A stretch of DNA of 64,000 nt from Kitasatospora sp040298565 (GCF_040298565.1 NZ_JBEPAK010000005.1:1-64000); one strand, 5' to 3'. Shown: positions 41,381-49,433, counted from the stretch's first letter. The notes: generated by a model not told the origin, from the sequence alone. Program-made: numbers and translations.

Positions 41381-42022
41381 ATGGCGCATGACTTCCCGTC
41401 CTTCGGCGACCCCCACGGCGGCAGCTCCCCGGAACTCTCCCGGGAGGCGGTGCTGGCCGCCGTCGAGGCCCGGCTGATCGCGACCTTCGGCGAGCCGGGC
41501 GGCCGCGCCGCCGTCACCTTCCTCGGCGCCGACCGGATCGAGGTGCTGCGCTTCGGCCCGGACGCCGAGGGCCTGGTCCGCTACGCCACGCTCGGGATGT
41601 CCGCCGCGCCGATGGCCGACCCGACCTCGCCGGTCGCCGACCAGGTGCGCGGACCGCGGGTCGAACTGGTGCTGACCGTGCGCGGCGGGCACGACAGCGT
41701 GCTGCGCAGCCTCGCCACCTTCGCCGCGACCCCGCAGGTCGAGGGCCTCGTGGTGGCCCCGGGCGGCTCGCTGGACCTCGGCGCCCCGCTCTGGGACGGC
41801 GCCCCCTTCACCTCGGTGCTGGCCGCCGAGCCGGGAGGCCTGGTCGAGGACCTCGAACTGGCCGAGCCGGCGGAGCCGGTGCGCTTCCTGCCGCTGCTGC
41901 CGATGACGCCCAACGAGGCGGGGTGGAAGCGGGTGCACGGCGCGGCCGCGCTCCAGGAGCGCTGGCTGAACCAGGGCACCGACCTGCGCGATCCGGACCG
42001 GCGCGGGGCCCGACTGGACTGA
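41381..42022 (+). CDS. Suppressor-of-fused (SUFU) domain protein
   Basis: This 213-aa protein matches my memory of bacterial SUFU-domain proteins. Features are an N-terminal helix (SREAVLAAVEARLIATFGEP), a beta-rich core with RYATLGMSAAPMADP and RVELVLTVRGG, then FVLPLLPMT-like VRFLPLLPMTPNEAGWK and a final AALQERW helix. The family was first known from Hedgehog signalling in animals; bacterial members are often immunity proteins in polymorphic toxin systems. No toxin gene is near, so a housekeeping or unknown role is more likely here. The message seems leaderless. The family name is a recollection rather than a search result. Confidence 0.7.
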   Translation: MAHDFPSFGDPHGGSSPELSREAVLAAVEARLIATFGEPGGRAAVTFLGADRIEVLRFGPDAEGLVRYATLGMSAAPMADPTSPVADQVRGPRVELVLTVRGGHDSVLRSLATFAATPQVEGLVVAPGGSLDLGAPLWDGAPFTSVLAAEPGGLVEDLELAEPAEPVRFLPLLPMTPNEAGWKRVHGAAALQERWLNQGTDLRDPDRRGARLD

Positions 42023-42142
42023 CGGCCGTTCAGGAGGGGCGTGCGGGCCGCTGCGCGTGCCCGCCCCGCGCTGCGGTACGCCGGAGCGCGGCGGGGCGGC
42101 CGGTCGCGCGGACGGCCGCCCAGCGCCTCGCGGCTCGGCGCT

Positions 42143-42184
42143 CGGGCGGTCCGGTGATCGGGCGGTCCGGTGATCGGGCGGTTC
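42143..42184. repeat. 16-bp tandem repeat, 2.6 copies
   Basis: CGGGCGGTCCGGTGAT at 42143-42158 and 42159-42174, plus a partial third copy that enters the stop region of the PHP-domain gene. Confidence 0.85.
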
Positions 42185-43043
42185 AGCGCTCGATCGGCTT
42201 GGCCCCGGTGGCCTGCGCCAGCAGCGCCTCGTACACGGCCGGATCGGTGGTGTACTCGCCGAGCCGCACGGTCTTGCGGCTGCCGTGGTAGTCGCTGGAG
42301 CCGGTCACCAGCAGACCCAGCTCGGCCGCCAGGCCGCGCAGCCGCCGCCTGGTGTCCTCGTCGTGGTCGGTGTGGTCGACCTCCAGCGCGGCCAGGCCGG
42401 CCGCCGCGAGGTCGGCGATCACCTGGTCGGGGACCGTCCGGCCGCGCTTGTCCGCACCGGGGTGGGCGAAGACCGGCACCCCGCCGGCCGCCCGGACCAG
42501 CCGGACCGCCTGCACCGGGTCGGTCTCGTGCTTGCGCACGTCCGCCCGGCCGCCGTTGGCCAGCCAGTCAGGGGTGAAGGCGTCCGAGACGGTCGCCACC
42601 ACGCCCGCCTCGACCAGCGCGCTGGCGATGTGCGGGCGCCCCACCGAGCCGGCCCCGGCGATCCGCTGCACCTGCTCCCAGCTGATGTCCGCACCGAGCC
42701 GGCGGCAGCGCTCCACGATCGCGCGCCCGCGCCGGAACCGGTCGGTGCGCACCAGCTCCCGCTCGCGCGCGAACTCCGGCTCCTGCGGGTCGAACAGGTA
42801 CGCCAGCAGGTGCATGCTGATGCCGTCCACCACGCAGGACAGCTCGGCGCCCGGGACGACGGTCAGCCGGGTGCCGTCCGGCAGCGCGTGCACCGCCCCG
42901 GCCGCCTCGGCGTGGCCGGCGACGGTGTCGTGGTCGGTGAGCGCCACCACGTCGAGGCCGGCGGCCACCGCCGCCGCGACCAGCTCGGCCGGGCTGTCGG
43001 TGCCGTCGGAGGCGGTGCTGTGGGCGTGCAGGTCGATGCGCAC
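42183..43043 (-). CDS. PHP-domain phosphoesterase (RNase AM/YciV-like)
   Basis: This 286-aa metal-dependent phosphatase has the PHP motifs in order: RIDLHAHSTASDGTDSPAEL (motif 1), ALTDHDTVAGHAEAAGAV (motif 2), VVPGAELSCVVDGISMHLLA (motif 3) and, near the C-terminus, VFAHPGADKRG and LLVTGSSDYHG. These supply the His/Asp/Glu ligands of a trinuclear metal site. E. coli YciV (RNase AM) of this subfamily acts on 3',5'-nucleoside bisphosphates and RNA 5' ends. The start is GTG 43043 with CCAGGAG upstream, and a TATCCT -10-like box lies about 40 nt upstream. A tandem repeat abuts its 3' end. Confidence 0.88.
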   Translation of the reverse strand: MRIDLHAHSTASDGTDSPAELVAAAVAAGLDVVALTDHDTVAGHAEAAGAVHALPDGTRLTVVPGAELSCVVDGISMHLLAYLFDPQEPEFARERELVRTDRFRRGRAIVERCRRLGADISWEQVQRIAGAGSVGRPHIASALVEAGVVATVSDAFTPDWLANGGRADVRKHETDPVQAVRLVRAAGGVPVFAHPGADKRGRTVPDQVIADLAAAGLAALEVDHTDHDEDTRRRLRGLAAELGLLVTGSSDYHGSRKTVRLGEYTTDPAVYEALLAQATGAKPIER

Positions 43044-43095
43044 GGGGCGGGCTCCTGGAGGCTCGGGTGCCGCCCAGGATAGGCCGTGCGGCCGG

Positions 43096-43734
43096 TCAGC
43101 CGAGCAGTCGGGGGGAGAGCGCCCCGCAGGGCAGCAGGTCCAGCTCGGCGCCGGCCTCGCGCAGGTCGGTGAGCACCAGTTCGTCGTACATGACGAGGGC
43201 GGACTGCTCGGGCCAGGCGACCGCCCAGAGCCACAGCCCGCGGGCCTCGCCGACGAACACCGCGCGGTCCGCCGGGGCGTCCGGGACGTGGAACATCGGG
43301 GTGGGGCGCCCGGCGGCCATCAGCTTGGCGTCGGCGGGCTTGTAGAGGCCGACGGAGTCGCCCGGGTCCGGCCCGGGCAGCCCGGCGTACCGGGCGCCGA
43401 GCCCGACGCCCAGCTCCTCGGCGACCAGCACCAGTTCGCCGAAGCCGCCGAGCGGCGCCGGTCCGGAGCAGGCGACGGCCGTGGCGCGGGCGCCCGAGAC
43501 GTCGTCGCCGACGTGGCTGATGCCGGTGTAGAGCCAGCCGACGGGGAGCGGCCAGGGCAGCCAGACCGGGACCTGCGAGCGGGCGACGGCCACGCCCAGG
43601 GCCTCCACACTGGGGGGCAGCACCGGCTGCATCGGGTGAACGGCTCCGTGCCGGTCGCACTGCCAGGTGTCTGAGAACAGACCGGGGGCGCGGACCCGGC
43701 CGGCGCACCTCGGGCAGCTTGGCTCGCCCCTCAT
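43096..43734 (-). CDS. Hypothetical protein with an N-terminal zinc ribbon (DUF6758-like)
   Basis: This 212-aa protein starts RGEPSCPRCAGRVRAPGLFS then DTWQCDRHG, so Cys-x2-Cys and a later Cys/His make a probable zinc ribbon. The core (SVEALGVAVARSQVPVWLPW and then PLPVGWLYTGISHVG) is hydrophobic at intervals but without clear membrane helices. It ends in a region with DLREAGAELDLLPCG. GGAGGAG lies 11 nt before ATG 43734. I recall this architecture as a streptomycete family of unknown function beside a PHP-domain gene. It is 52 bp upstream of that gene on the same strand, so they may be co-transcribed. Confidence 0.75.
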   Translation of the reverse strand: MRGEPSCPRCAGRVRAPGLFSDTWQCDRHGAVHPMQPVLPPSVEALGVAVARSQVPVWLPWPLPVGWLYTGISHVGDDVSGARATAVACSGPAPLGGFGELVLVAEELGVGLGARYAGLPGPDPGDSVGLYKPADAKLMAAGRPTPMFHVPDAPADRAVFVGEARGLWLWAVAWPEQSALVMYDELVLTDLREAGAELDLLPCGALSPRLLG

Positions 43735-43917
43735 AGCCGACAACGCTCCTCCCTCCGGACCGCCGCGTCAAGGACGATCACCCGTACGGACGGCTACGGC
43801 GGCACCTGTCGGTGGCGGACTCCCGGCCGACGCGGGGTGGGCGCGGCGCAGGCGGTTCCCGTTGGGGGATGTCCCGTCGCGGGCGGCGGCAAACGTCCGG
43901 CGTTCGGGCCCGGACGC

Positions 43918-43960
43918 ACTGACGCCCCGTCGGCGGCGGATGCGGTGACGGGGCGTCAGT
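43918..43960 (-). terminator. Perfect 14-bp hairpin after the 52-aa peptide gene
   Basis: ACTGACGCCCCGTC (43918-43931) pairs with GACGGGGCGTCAGT (43947-43960), 15-nt loop. It lies 82 nt after the stop of the 44042-44200 gene and isolates it from the DUF6758 promoter. Confidence 0.7.
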
Positions 43961-44041
43961 CGGGTATCGGGACGTCGGGGTCGGACGTGCCCGGTTCGTC
44001 GGCGGCGGGTGAGGGCTCCCGGTCGGAGGCGCCGCGCTCGG

Positions 44042-44200
44042 TCAGACGGTCGGGCACGGGCGGATGAGCAGGCGTTCGCCGGTGCGGGCGGCGGCCTCGA
44101 CGTACTCGCGGACGGTTTCGGCGTCGGCGATCAGGCGGTCGGCGGCGGAGCCGTCGGTGTCGTCCAGTCGGAGGATCTCGAAGCGCATGGGCTTGGTCAT
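44042..44200 (-). CDS. 52-aa orphan peptide, function unknown
   Basis: The frame starts at ATG 44200 with GGAAAGGAG 6 nt upstream, an excellent ribosome site. The product is MTKPMRFEILRLDDTDGSAA, then DRLIADAETVREYVEAAART and GERLLIRPCPTV. It has a beta strand-acidic turn-helix-beta layout, net negative charge, one Cys four residues from the end and no signal peptide. It has its own terminator and a 378-bp upstream region with an AT-rich island. It could be a small regulatory protein or the precursor of a modified peptide; no modification enzyme is adjacent. I do not recognise a characterised family. Confidence 0.7.
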   Translation of the reverse strand: MTKPMRFEILRLDDTDGSAADRLIADAETVREYVEAAARTGERLLIRPCPTV

Positions 44201-44578
44201 GGGCGTCTCCTTTCCTGGCCCCGCCGGGCGGGGCGATCGCGGCTGAGTGGGTATCAGCCCTTTCGGGGTCGTGCGGATCCGGCGGAACTGCCGGAGTGGT
44301 GGCGCGGTGCGTGCGGCGGCCTGCTGCGGCAAGTGCTCCCCCTGCTTGCCCGGTGCGTCGATTGCCTCGTGCAGCCACGGTGTCGTGGCGGTGCTACTGG
44401 GCCGTTGCCCGTCGGTGAAGTCCAGGTTTCGCCTGGTGGCTCCGGTGAGAGGGCCGGCGATGATTCCCGGACAGAATCAAAGATTACCGTAACTAACGAC
44501 TTTTGTCCCGTGCGAGGACGGACGAAATGTCGAAAGTGGTTCAGACCACTCCGGCAGGGCGGGCGGGGCCGGTGCGGC
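44201..44578. other. 378-bp region with an AT-rich island
   Basis: No gene is supported. The stretch at about 44465-44525 drops to roughly half GC, against about 73% around it, with runs such as AATCAAAGATTACCGTAACT. It lies on the upstream side of the 52-aa peptide gene and beyond the 3' end of the hydrolase gene. It may be a distal promoter, a protein-binding site or a remnant of foreign DNA. A GATACCC stretch nearer the peptide gene (about 44255) is another promoter candidate. Confidence 0.5.
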
Positions 44579-45457
44579 TCAGGCCCAGAACGCGGCCAGC
44601 GCCTCGGCCGTGGCGGCCGGCTGCTCCGCGTTGGGGGAGTGGCCCGCGTCCGCGACGACGACCCGGCGGGCGCCCAACCGCTCCGCCATCCGGGACTGCT
44701 CCGGCACCGGCCACGCGTAGTCCCGCACGCCGGACAGCACCAGCACCGGCAGCACCCCGGCGACCACCGCGGCCAGCTCGTCCACCCGGTCCGGCGCCGA
44801 CACCAGGTGCCCGCCGGTCACGGCGAGCGCCTGCGGCACATTGGCCACCCAGCGGCGGTGCAGGAACTCCGCGACCTCCGGTGCCAGGGCGGCCCTCGGC
44901 TCCCCGCTGCTCTCGTCCATCTGCCGCATGACCTGCCAGATCTCCTCCAGGGTCATGACCGGGAGGGCGTCCAGCAGCAGCTTGGTGCGGGCCGCCTCGG
45001 TCGGGTCGATCGCGCCCGGGCCGGTGGAGACCAGGGTCAGCGAACGCCAGGGCAGCGGGCCGTCCGCGGCGGCCGCGAGCACCGCCTCCCGCACCACCTG
45101 GCCCCCGAAGGAGTGCCCCAGCAGGTGCAGCGGCCCGTCCTCGGCCGTGAGCACCCCGGTCAGCGCCCGCACGTCCGCGCCCAGCGCGGCCACCTCGTAC
45201 GCGGCCGCCTCGTCCGGTCCGCCGGTCTCGTACTGCCCGCGCTGGTCCACGGCCGTCACCCGGAACCCGGCGGCGGCGAGCGGCTCCAGCAGGCCGATGA
45301 AGTCCTCCTTGCTGCCGGTGAAGCCCGGCACCAGCAAGGCCGACCCGCGCACCGCCCCGGCGGGCTCCGCCCGCAGCACCGCGAACTCCCCCCGGGGCGT
45401 CGCGACCCGCGCGGCCCGCGCGCAGGCCGGCAGGGTGAGGAACGGCGGAGTGCTCAT
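44579..45457 (-). CDS. Alpha/beta hydrolase, monoacylglycerol-lipase-like
   Basis: This 292-aa alpha/beta hydrolase has an oxyanion HG-like segment SALLVPGFTGSKEDFIGLLE, the nucleophile elbow LLGHSFGGQVVREA (Ser near 122), the acid Asp in LSGVRDYAWPVPE near 243 and the catalytic His in VADAGHSPNAEQPA near 275. A cap domain of about 80 residues is rich in Glu and Leu. ATG 45457 is favoured over upstream in-frame starts by a GGAAGGGAAG about 8 nt before it. Substrates of this family include esters and haloalkanes, and none can be assigned. It is monocistronic on the minus strand. Confidence 0.85.
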   Translation of the reverse strand: MSTPPFLTLPACARAARVATPRGEFAVLRAEPAGAVRGSALLVPGFTGSKEDFIGLLEPLAAAGFRVTAVDQRGQYETGGPDEAAAYEVAALGADVRALTGVLTAEDGPLHLLGHSFGGQVVREAVLAAAADGPLPWRSLTLVSTGPGAIDPTEAARTKLLLDALPVMTLEEIWQVMRQMDESSGEPRAALAPEVAEFLHRRWVANVPQALAVTGGHLVSAPDRVDELAAVVAGVLPVLVLSGVRDYAWPVPEQSRMAERLGARRVVVADAGHSPNAEQPAATAEALAAFWA

Positions 45458-45577
45458 GGAACGCTTCCCTTCCACGACAGGGCGACGCCCCGAGCTTACG
45501 GCGTACGCGGACCCCAACCCTGCTGGTCAGGGCGGCGTGGCCGATCCGGGTCGGCGGCCGCGGTCGGGCCGGGAACG

Positions 45578-45623
45578 CCCGAGGGGGCGGGCGGGCCGCG
45601 ACGGGCCCGGCCGCCCCCTCGGG
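45578..45623 (-). terminator. Hairpin after the DEAD-box helicase gene
   Basis: CCCGAGGGGGCGG (45578-45590) pairs perfectly with CCGCCCCCTCGGG (45611-45623), 20-nt GC-rich loop, 12 nt beyond the helicase stop. Confidence 0.7.
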
Positions 45624-45634
45624 GGTGGTGCCGG

Positions 45635-47779
45635 TCAGGCCTCCGGGGTGACCGCGGCCTTGCGGGTGCGGGTCCGCTTGCGCGGAGCCGGGACCTCGGC
45701 GGCCGGAGCCTCGGCGGCCGGGGCCTCGGCGGCCGGGGCCTCGGCGGCCGGGGCCTCCGGGGCGGTCTCCGCCACGGCCTTGGGCTTGCGGGTCCGGGTG
45801 CGGGTCGCGGGCTTCTCCGCCACCGGAGCCTCGACGGCAGCCTCGGCGGCGGCCTCCACGGTCTCGACGGCCTTCGGCTTGCGGGTCCGGGTCCGGGTCG
45901 CGGGCTTCTCCGCCACCGGAGCCTCGGCGGCAGCCTCGGCGGCGGCCTCGACGGTCTCGGCGGCCTTCGGCTTGCGGGTCCGGGTGCGGGTCGCCGGCTT
46001 CTCGGCCGGGGCCTCGGCGGTCTCCACCGCGGCCTCAGCGGCCTCAGCGGCCTCGACGGTCTCCGCCGCGGCCTTGGGCCTGCGGGTCCGGGTGCGGCGC
46101 GGCTTCTCCTCGGCGACCGGCGCGGCCACGGCCTCGACGACCGGGGCGGCCTCGACGGCCGCCGCAGCCGGGGCGGCCTCGGTCACGGCCTCGGTCGCCG
46201 CCACGGCGGCCTCGGCGACGGCGGCGCCACCACGGGAACGGCGGCGACGGCGGCGCGGCGCGGCCTCGCCCTCGGCGGTCTCCACGGCCGTGGCGGACGC
46301 GGCGCCCTCGGTCACCGGGGTGCCCTCGCCCTCGGCACCGACCGCGGAGCCGCGGCGGGTGCGGCGGCGCTCACGGGTGCGGCGCGGCTTCTCCTCCGCC
46401 GGGGTCTCGACGGCCGGGCGGCCCGAGTCGGCCCGCCCACCGCGGCCGCGGCCGGAGCGGGCGCCCCGTCCGCCGGTCTCGCCGAGGTCCTCGATCTCCT
46501 CCGCGCCGAGCCCGGCCCGGGTGCGCTCCGACCGCGGCAGCACGCCCTTGGTGCCCGGCGCGATCTTCAGCAGCTCGTACAGGTGCGGGGAGGTGGAGTA
46601 GGTCTCCTCCGGCTCGTTGAACGGCAGGTCCAGCGCCTTGTTGATCAGCTGCCAGCGCGGGATGTCGTCCCAGTCGACCAGGGTGACGGCCGTCCCGGAG
46701 GCGCCGGCGCGGCCGGTGCGGCCGATCCGGTGCAGGTAGGTCTTCTCGTCCTCGGGGCACTGGTAGTTGATGACGTGGGTGACGCCCTCGACGTCGATGC
46801 CGCGGGCCGCGACGTCGGTGCAGACCAGTACGTCGACCTTGCCGTTGCGGAAGGCGCGCAGCGCCTGCTCGCGGGCGCCCTGGCCGAGGTCGCCGTGGAC
46901 GGCGCCGGCCGCGAAGCCGCGCTGGGTCAGCTGGTCGGAGACGTCGGCGGCGGTGCGCTTGGTGCGGCAGAAGATCATCGCCAGCCCGCGGCCGTCGGCC
47001 TGGAGGATGCGCGAGACCATCTCGACCTTGTCCAGCGAGTGCGCACGGAAGATGTGCTGCTCGATGTTGGCGACGGTCGTGCCGGTGTCGTCCGGGGCGG
47101 CGGCCCGGATGTGGGTCGGCTGGCTCATGTACCGGCGGGCGAGGTTGATCACCTGGCCCGGCATGGTGGCCGAGAACAGCAGGGTCTGCCGCTTGGCCGG
47201 CAGCATGGTGATGATCTTCTCGACGTCCGGCAGGAAGCCCAGGTCGAGCATCTCGTCGGCCTCGTCCAGCACCAGCGCGCGGACCTGGGACAGGTTCAGC
47301 TTCTTCTGCCCGGCGAGGTCCAGCAGACGGCCGGGGGTGCCGACCACGATGTCGACGCCCTTGGCGAGCGCCTCGACCTGCGGCTCGTACGCGCGGCCGC
47401 CGTAGACGGCCAGGACGCGCACGTTGCGGACCTTGCCGGCGGTCTGCAGGTCGTTGGTGACCTGGGTGCAGAGCTCACGCGTCGGGACGACGATCAGCGC
47501 CTGCGGGAAGTCGGTGAGGTCCTCCTCGGCGGCCCGGCCGGCGTCCACGTCGGCGCGCACGACGACCCGCTCGATCAGCGGGAGGCCGAAGCCGAGGGTC
47601 TTGCCGGTGCCGGTCTTGGCCTGGCCGATGACGTCGTGGCCGGTCAGGGCCACGGGGAGGGTCATCTCCTGGATCGGGAAGGGATGGACGATGCCGACGG
47701 ACTCGAGCGCCTCGGCGGTCTCCGGGAGGATCCCCAGGTCCCGGAACGTCGTCTTGGTGGGTTCAGCGGTGGTGGACAG
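45635..47779 (-). CDS. rhlE: DEAD-box RNA helicase (RhlE-like) with a repetitive basic tail
   Basis: This protein of about 714 aa has the Q motif (FRDLGILPETAEALESVGIV with PFPIQEMTLP), motif I AKTGTGKT, motif II DEAD (VLDEADEMLDLGF), motif III SAT, and motif VI HRIGRTGRAG, about residues 12-385. The remaining 330 residues are low complexity: Glu/Ala stretches alternating with basic TRTRKPK blocks built on a 93-bp DNA repeat, probably RNA-binding. The only start with a fitting ribosome site is CTG 47779 (AGAGG 7 nt upstream), giving the N-terminus STTAEPTK; a CTG start is rare. It acts in RNA remodelling or decay. A long leader precedes it. Confidence 0.88.
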   Translation of the reverse strand: MSTTAEPTKTTFRDLGILPETAEALESVGIVHPFPIQEMTLPVALTGHDVIGQAKTGTGKTLGFGLPLIERVVVRADVDAGRAAEEDLTDFPQALIVVPTRELCTQVTNDLQTAGKVRNVRVLAVYGGRAYEPQVEALAKGVDIVVGTPGRLLDLAGQKKLNLSQVRALVLDEADEMLDLGFLPDVEKIITMLPAKRQTLLFSATMPGQVINLARRYMSQPTHIRAAAPDDTGTTVANIEQHIFRAHSLDKVEMVSRILQADGRGLAMIFCRTKRTAADVSDQLTQRGFAAGAVHGDLGQGAREQALRAFRNGKVDVLVCTDVAARGIDVEGVTHVINYQCPEDEKTYLHRIGRTGRAGASGTAVTLVDWDDIPRWQLINKALDLPFNEPEETYSTSPHLYELLKIAPGTKGVLPRSERTRAGLGAEEIEDLGETGGRGARSGRGRGGRADSGRPAVETPAEEKPRRTRERRRTRRGSAVGAEGEGTPVTEGAASATAVETAEGEAAPRRRRRRSRGGAAVAEAAVAATEAVTEAAPAAAAVEAAPVVEAVAAPVAEEKPRRTRTRRPKAAAETVEAAEAAEAAVETAEAPAEKPATRTRTRKPKAAETVEAAAEAAAEAPVAEKPATRTRTRKPKAVETVEAAAEAAVEAPVAEKPATRTRTRKPKAVAETAPEAPAAEAPAAEAPAAEAPAAEVPAPRKRTRTRKAAVTPEA
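45783..46061. repeat. 93-bp tandem repeat inside the helicase tail
   Basis: Copies begin at 45783, 45876 and 45969 (GGCTTGCGGGTCCGG...) and encode a 31-aa unit containing KPATRTRTRKPKA and ETVEAAAEAA. A 15-bp repeat at about 45700-45760 encodes AEAPA four times. The third 93-bp copy is more diverged. Confidence 0.85.
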
Positions 47780-48362
47780 GGTGCTGCCTCTTCCGTTTTC
47801 GGAGGGGCCGAGAGCGAGCGGCGGGCGGGCAGCCGCGCGGCTGCGTACGGGCCTTTGGCGGCCCTGATGACAGCTGCGCGGACGCACAACCGCGCCGGTC
47901 CCTGCGGCCGGCCGGTGCGCGCGGCCCGGTGCGGGGCGCGTCGCCGGCGGCGTCGGGGAGGGTTCCCGTGAGGGACCTGCGCGGGACCTCCGCCTGCGGG
48001 CGTGGTCTCGGCGGCCCTCGCTCGGCCACTGATGCGGTGCCAAGGCTTGAAGTCCAAGCCATGGTCGGAGCCGATCGGCTCTCCGACCGGGCATCCGCGT
48101 ACGTGAGTACCCGTGCCTCCGGTGCGGACACGTCCGAGGGGACGGCGCCGCTACGGAGCGGACTCGCGCGGGCCACCGAGACGGCGGTGGGACCGAGCGA
48201 GCACGACGGGGCTCCGTACCACCATACAGTCAGGCGACGACTCGAACACGTGACGCGTCTGACATCGCCCGCACCGCGGGCCCCTGACCGGGCACTCCGG
48301 GCGGTCACCCGGGTGCGGCGGGTGGTGGGGCGGGCGCCCCGCCCGCACTAAGGTGGCGGGTC
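47780..48362. other. 583-bp divergent intergenic region
   Basis: This is the longest gene-free stretch here. The likely helicase -10 (minus strand TATGGT, 48221-48226) would give the helicase a leader of about 430 nt. A small hairpin, GGCTTG/CAAGCC, is at 48044-48060. The plus-strand -10 at 48349 serves the ferritin-like gene. I found no other ORF with a ribosome site. Confidence 0.5.
48349..48354 (+). promoter_or_regulatory. -10 box for the leaderless ferritin-like gene
   Basis: TAAGGT lies 8 nt before ATG 48363, with no Shine-Dalgarno. Confidence 0.55.
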
Positions 48363-49100
48363 ATGGAGACCCATGGTGAGACGCAGGACGGCGCGGCCGG
48401 CGAGGCCGGCTCGATCGGCGACTGGGCGACGTGCTCGGCCGACCCGGGCTACCGGGCGGCGGTGCTGGACCTGCTCGGCGCGCTCGCGTACGGCGAGCTG
48501 AGCGCCTTCGAGCGGCTCGCCGAGGACGCCAAGCTGGCGCCGGACCTCGCCGACAAGGCGGCCCTGGCCCGGATGGCCTCCGCCGAGTTCCAGCACTACC
48601 AGCGGCTGCACGACCGGCTCGCCGAGGTCGGCGCCGACCCGCAGGAGGCCATGCGCCCCTTCGTCGAGCCGCTGGAGCTGTTCCACCGGATGACCGCCCC
48701 CTCGGACTGGCTGGAGGGCCTGGTCAAGGCCTACGTGGGCGACGCCATCGCCACCGATTTCTACCGCGAGGTCGCCGTCCGCCTGGACGACGACACCCGC
48801 GAGCTGGTCCTCGGGGTCATGTCCGACACCGGCCACGCCCAGTTCGCCGTCGACAAGGTCCGCCGGGCCATCGAGGCCGACCCGCGGGCCGGCGGGCGGC
48901 TCGCGCTCTGGGGCCGGCGGTTGATGGGCGAGGCGCTCAGCCAGGCCCAGCGGGTCGTCGCCGAGCGCGACGCGCTGTCCAACCTGCTGGTCGGCGGCGT
49001 CCGGGTGCAGGGCTTCGACCTGGTCGAGGTCGGCAAGATGTTCAACCGGATCACCGAGGCCCACACCCGGCGGATGGCCGCGCTCGGCCTCGCCTCCTGA
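48363..49100 (+). CDS. Ferritin-like di-iron fold protein
   Basis: This 245-aa, all-helical protein has helices with the spacing of ferritin-like proteins: LGALAYGELSAFERLAEDAK, ARMASAEFQHYQRLHDRLAE, VKAYVGDAIATDFYREVAVR and VLGVMSDTGHAQFAVDKVRR. Potential metal ligands are Glu in AYGELSAFE, Glu and His in SAEFQHYQ, Asp/Glu in DAIATDFYRE and His in DTGHAQF, which is close to the MiaE/rubrerythrin arrangement but with substitutions. Rv3210c of M. tuberculosis is the counterpart beside rhlE. No function is established. The message appears leaderless. Confidence 0.82.
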   Translation: METHGETQDGAAGEAGSIGDWATCSADPGYRAAVLDLLGALAYGELSAFERLAEDAKLAPDLADKAALARMASAEFQHYQRLHDRLAEVGADPQEAMRPFVEPLELFHRMTAPSDWLEGLVKAYVGDAIATDFYREVAVRLDDDTRELVLGVMSDTGHAQFAVDKVRRAIEADPRAGGRLALWGRRLMGEALSQAQRVVAERDALSNLLVGGVRVQGFDLVEVGKMFNRITEAHTRRMAALGLAS

Positions 49101-49106
49101 CCGCCG

Positions 49107-49433
49107 TCAGGCCGGCCGGTGCCGCCGCGGCGCGCGGTGGGCCCGGGCCCGGTGCGGGCGGTGCCGGTGCGCCGGTGCCCGCCCCGCGGCGAGGTCCGGC
49201 CGGGCCAGCAGCGAGGTGACCACGCCCGCCGCCAGGGCCGAGAAGGCCACCGCGACCACCGGGTGGCGCCCGTCCAGGCAGAAGTGCGCGAGCACCCCGC
49301 CGAGCAGCGCCGCCGCCAGCGCCGTGCCGGTGACGAGTGGACGCGACGCCTGGAAGTACTGGGGCAGCGCCAGCAACGCGGCCGCGGCCGTGACCAGGCC
49401 GACGAGGGCGAAGACGATCGACTCGACCAGCAA
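49107..49433 (-). CDS. Small membrane protein, about 108 aa
   Basis: The start is TTG 49433, with GGGAGG 5 nt upstream, which is better placed than any earlier start. Three hydrophobic stretches are visible (LVESIVFALVGLVTAAAALLA, LVTGTALAAALLGGVLAHFC and VVAVAFSALAAGVVTSLLA). The C-terminal 25 residues are His/Arg/Ala-rich (HRHRPHRARAHRAPRRHR), possibly metal- or nucleic-acid-binding. It converges on the ferritin-like gene, 7 bp apart. I do not recognise a family. In M. tuberculosis a small membrane protein gene (Rv3209 region) lies in a similar place, but I cannot confirm homology. Confidence 0.6.
   Translation of the reverse strand: MLVESIVFALVGLVTAAAALLALPQYFQASRPLVTGTALAAALLGGVLAHFCLDGRHPVVAVAFSALAAGVVTSLLARPDLAAGRAPAHRHRPHRARAHRAPRRHRPA

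Noticed and set aside
44503..44931. 142-codon plus-strand frame starting in the AT-rich island
   Set aside because: Becomes Pro/Arg-rich and runs antisense into the hydrolase gene; no ribosome site.
44009..47971. 1320-codon open frame on the plus strand opposite the helicase
   Set aside because: High GC gives few stops. The frame is antisense to a protein with all DEAD-box motifs and its composition is Arg/Gly/Ala without any domain.
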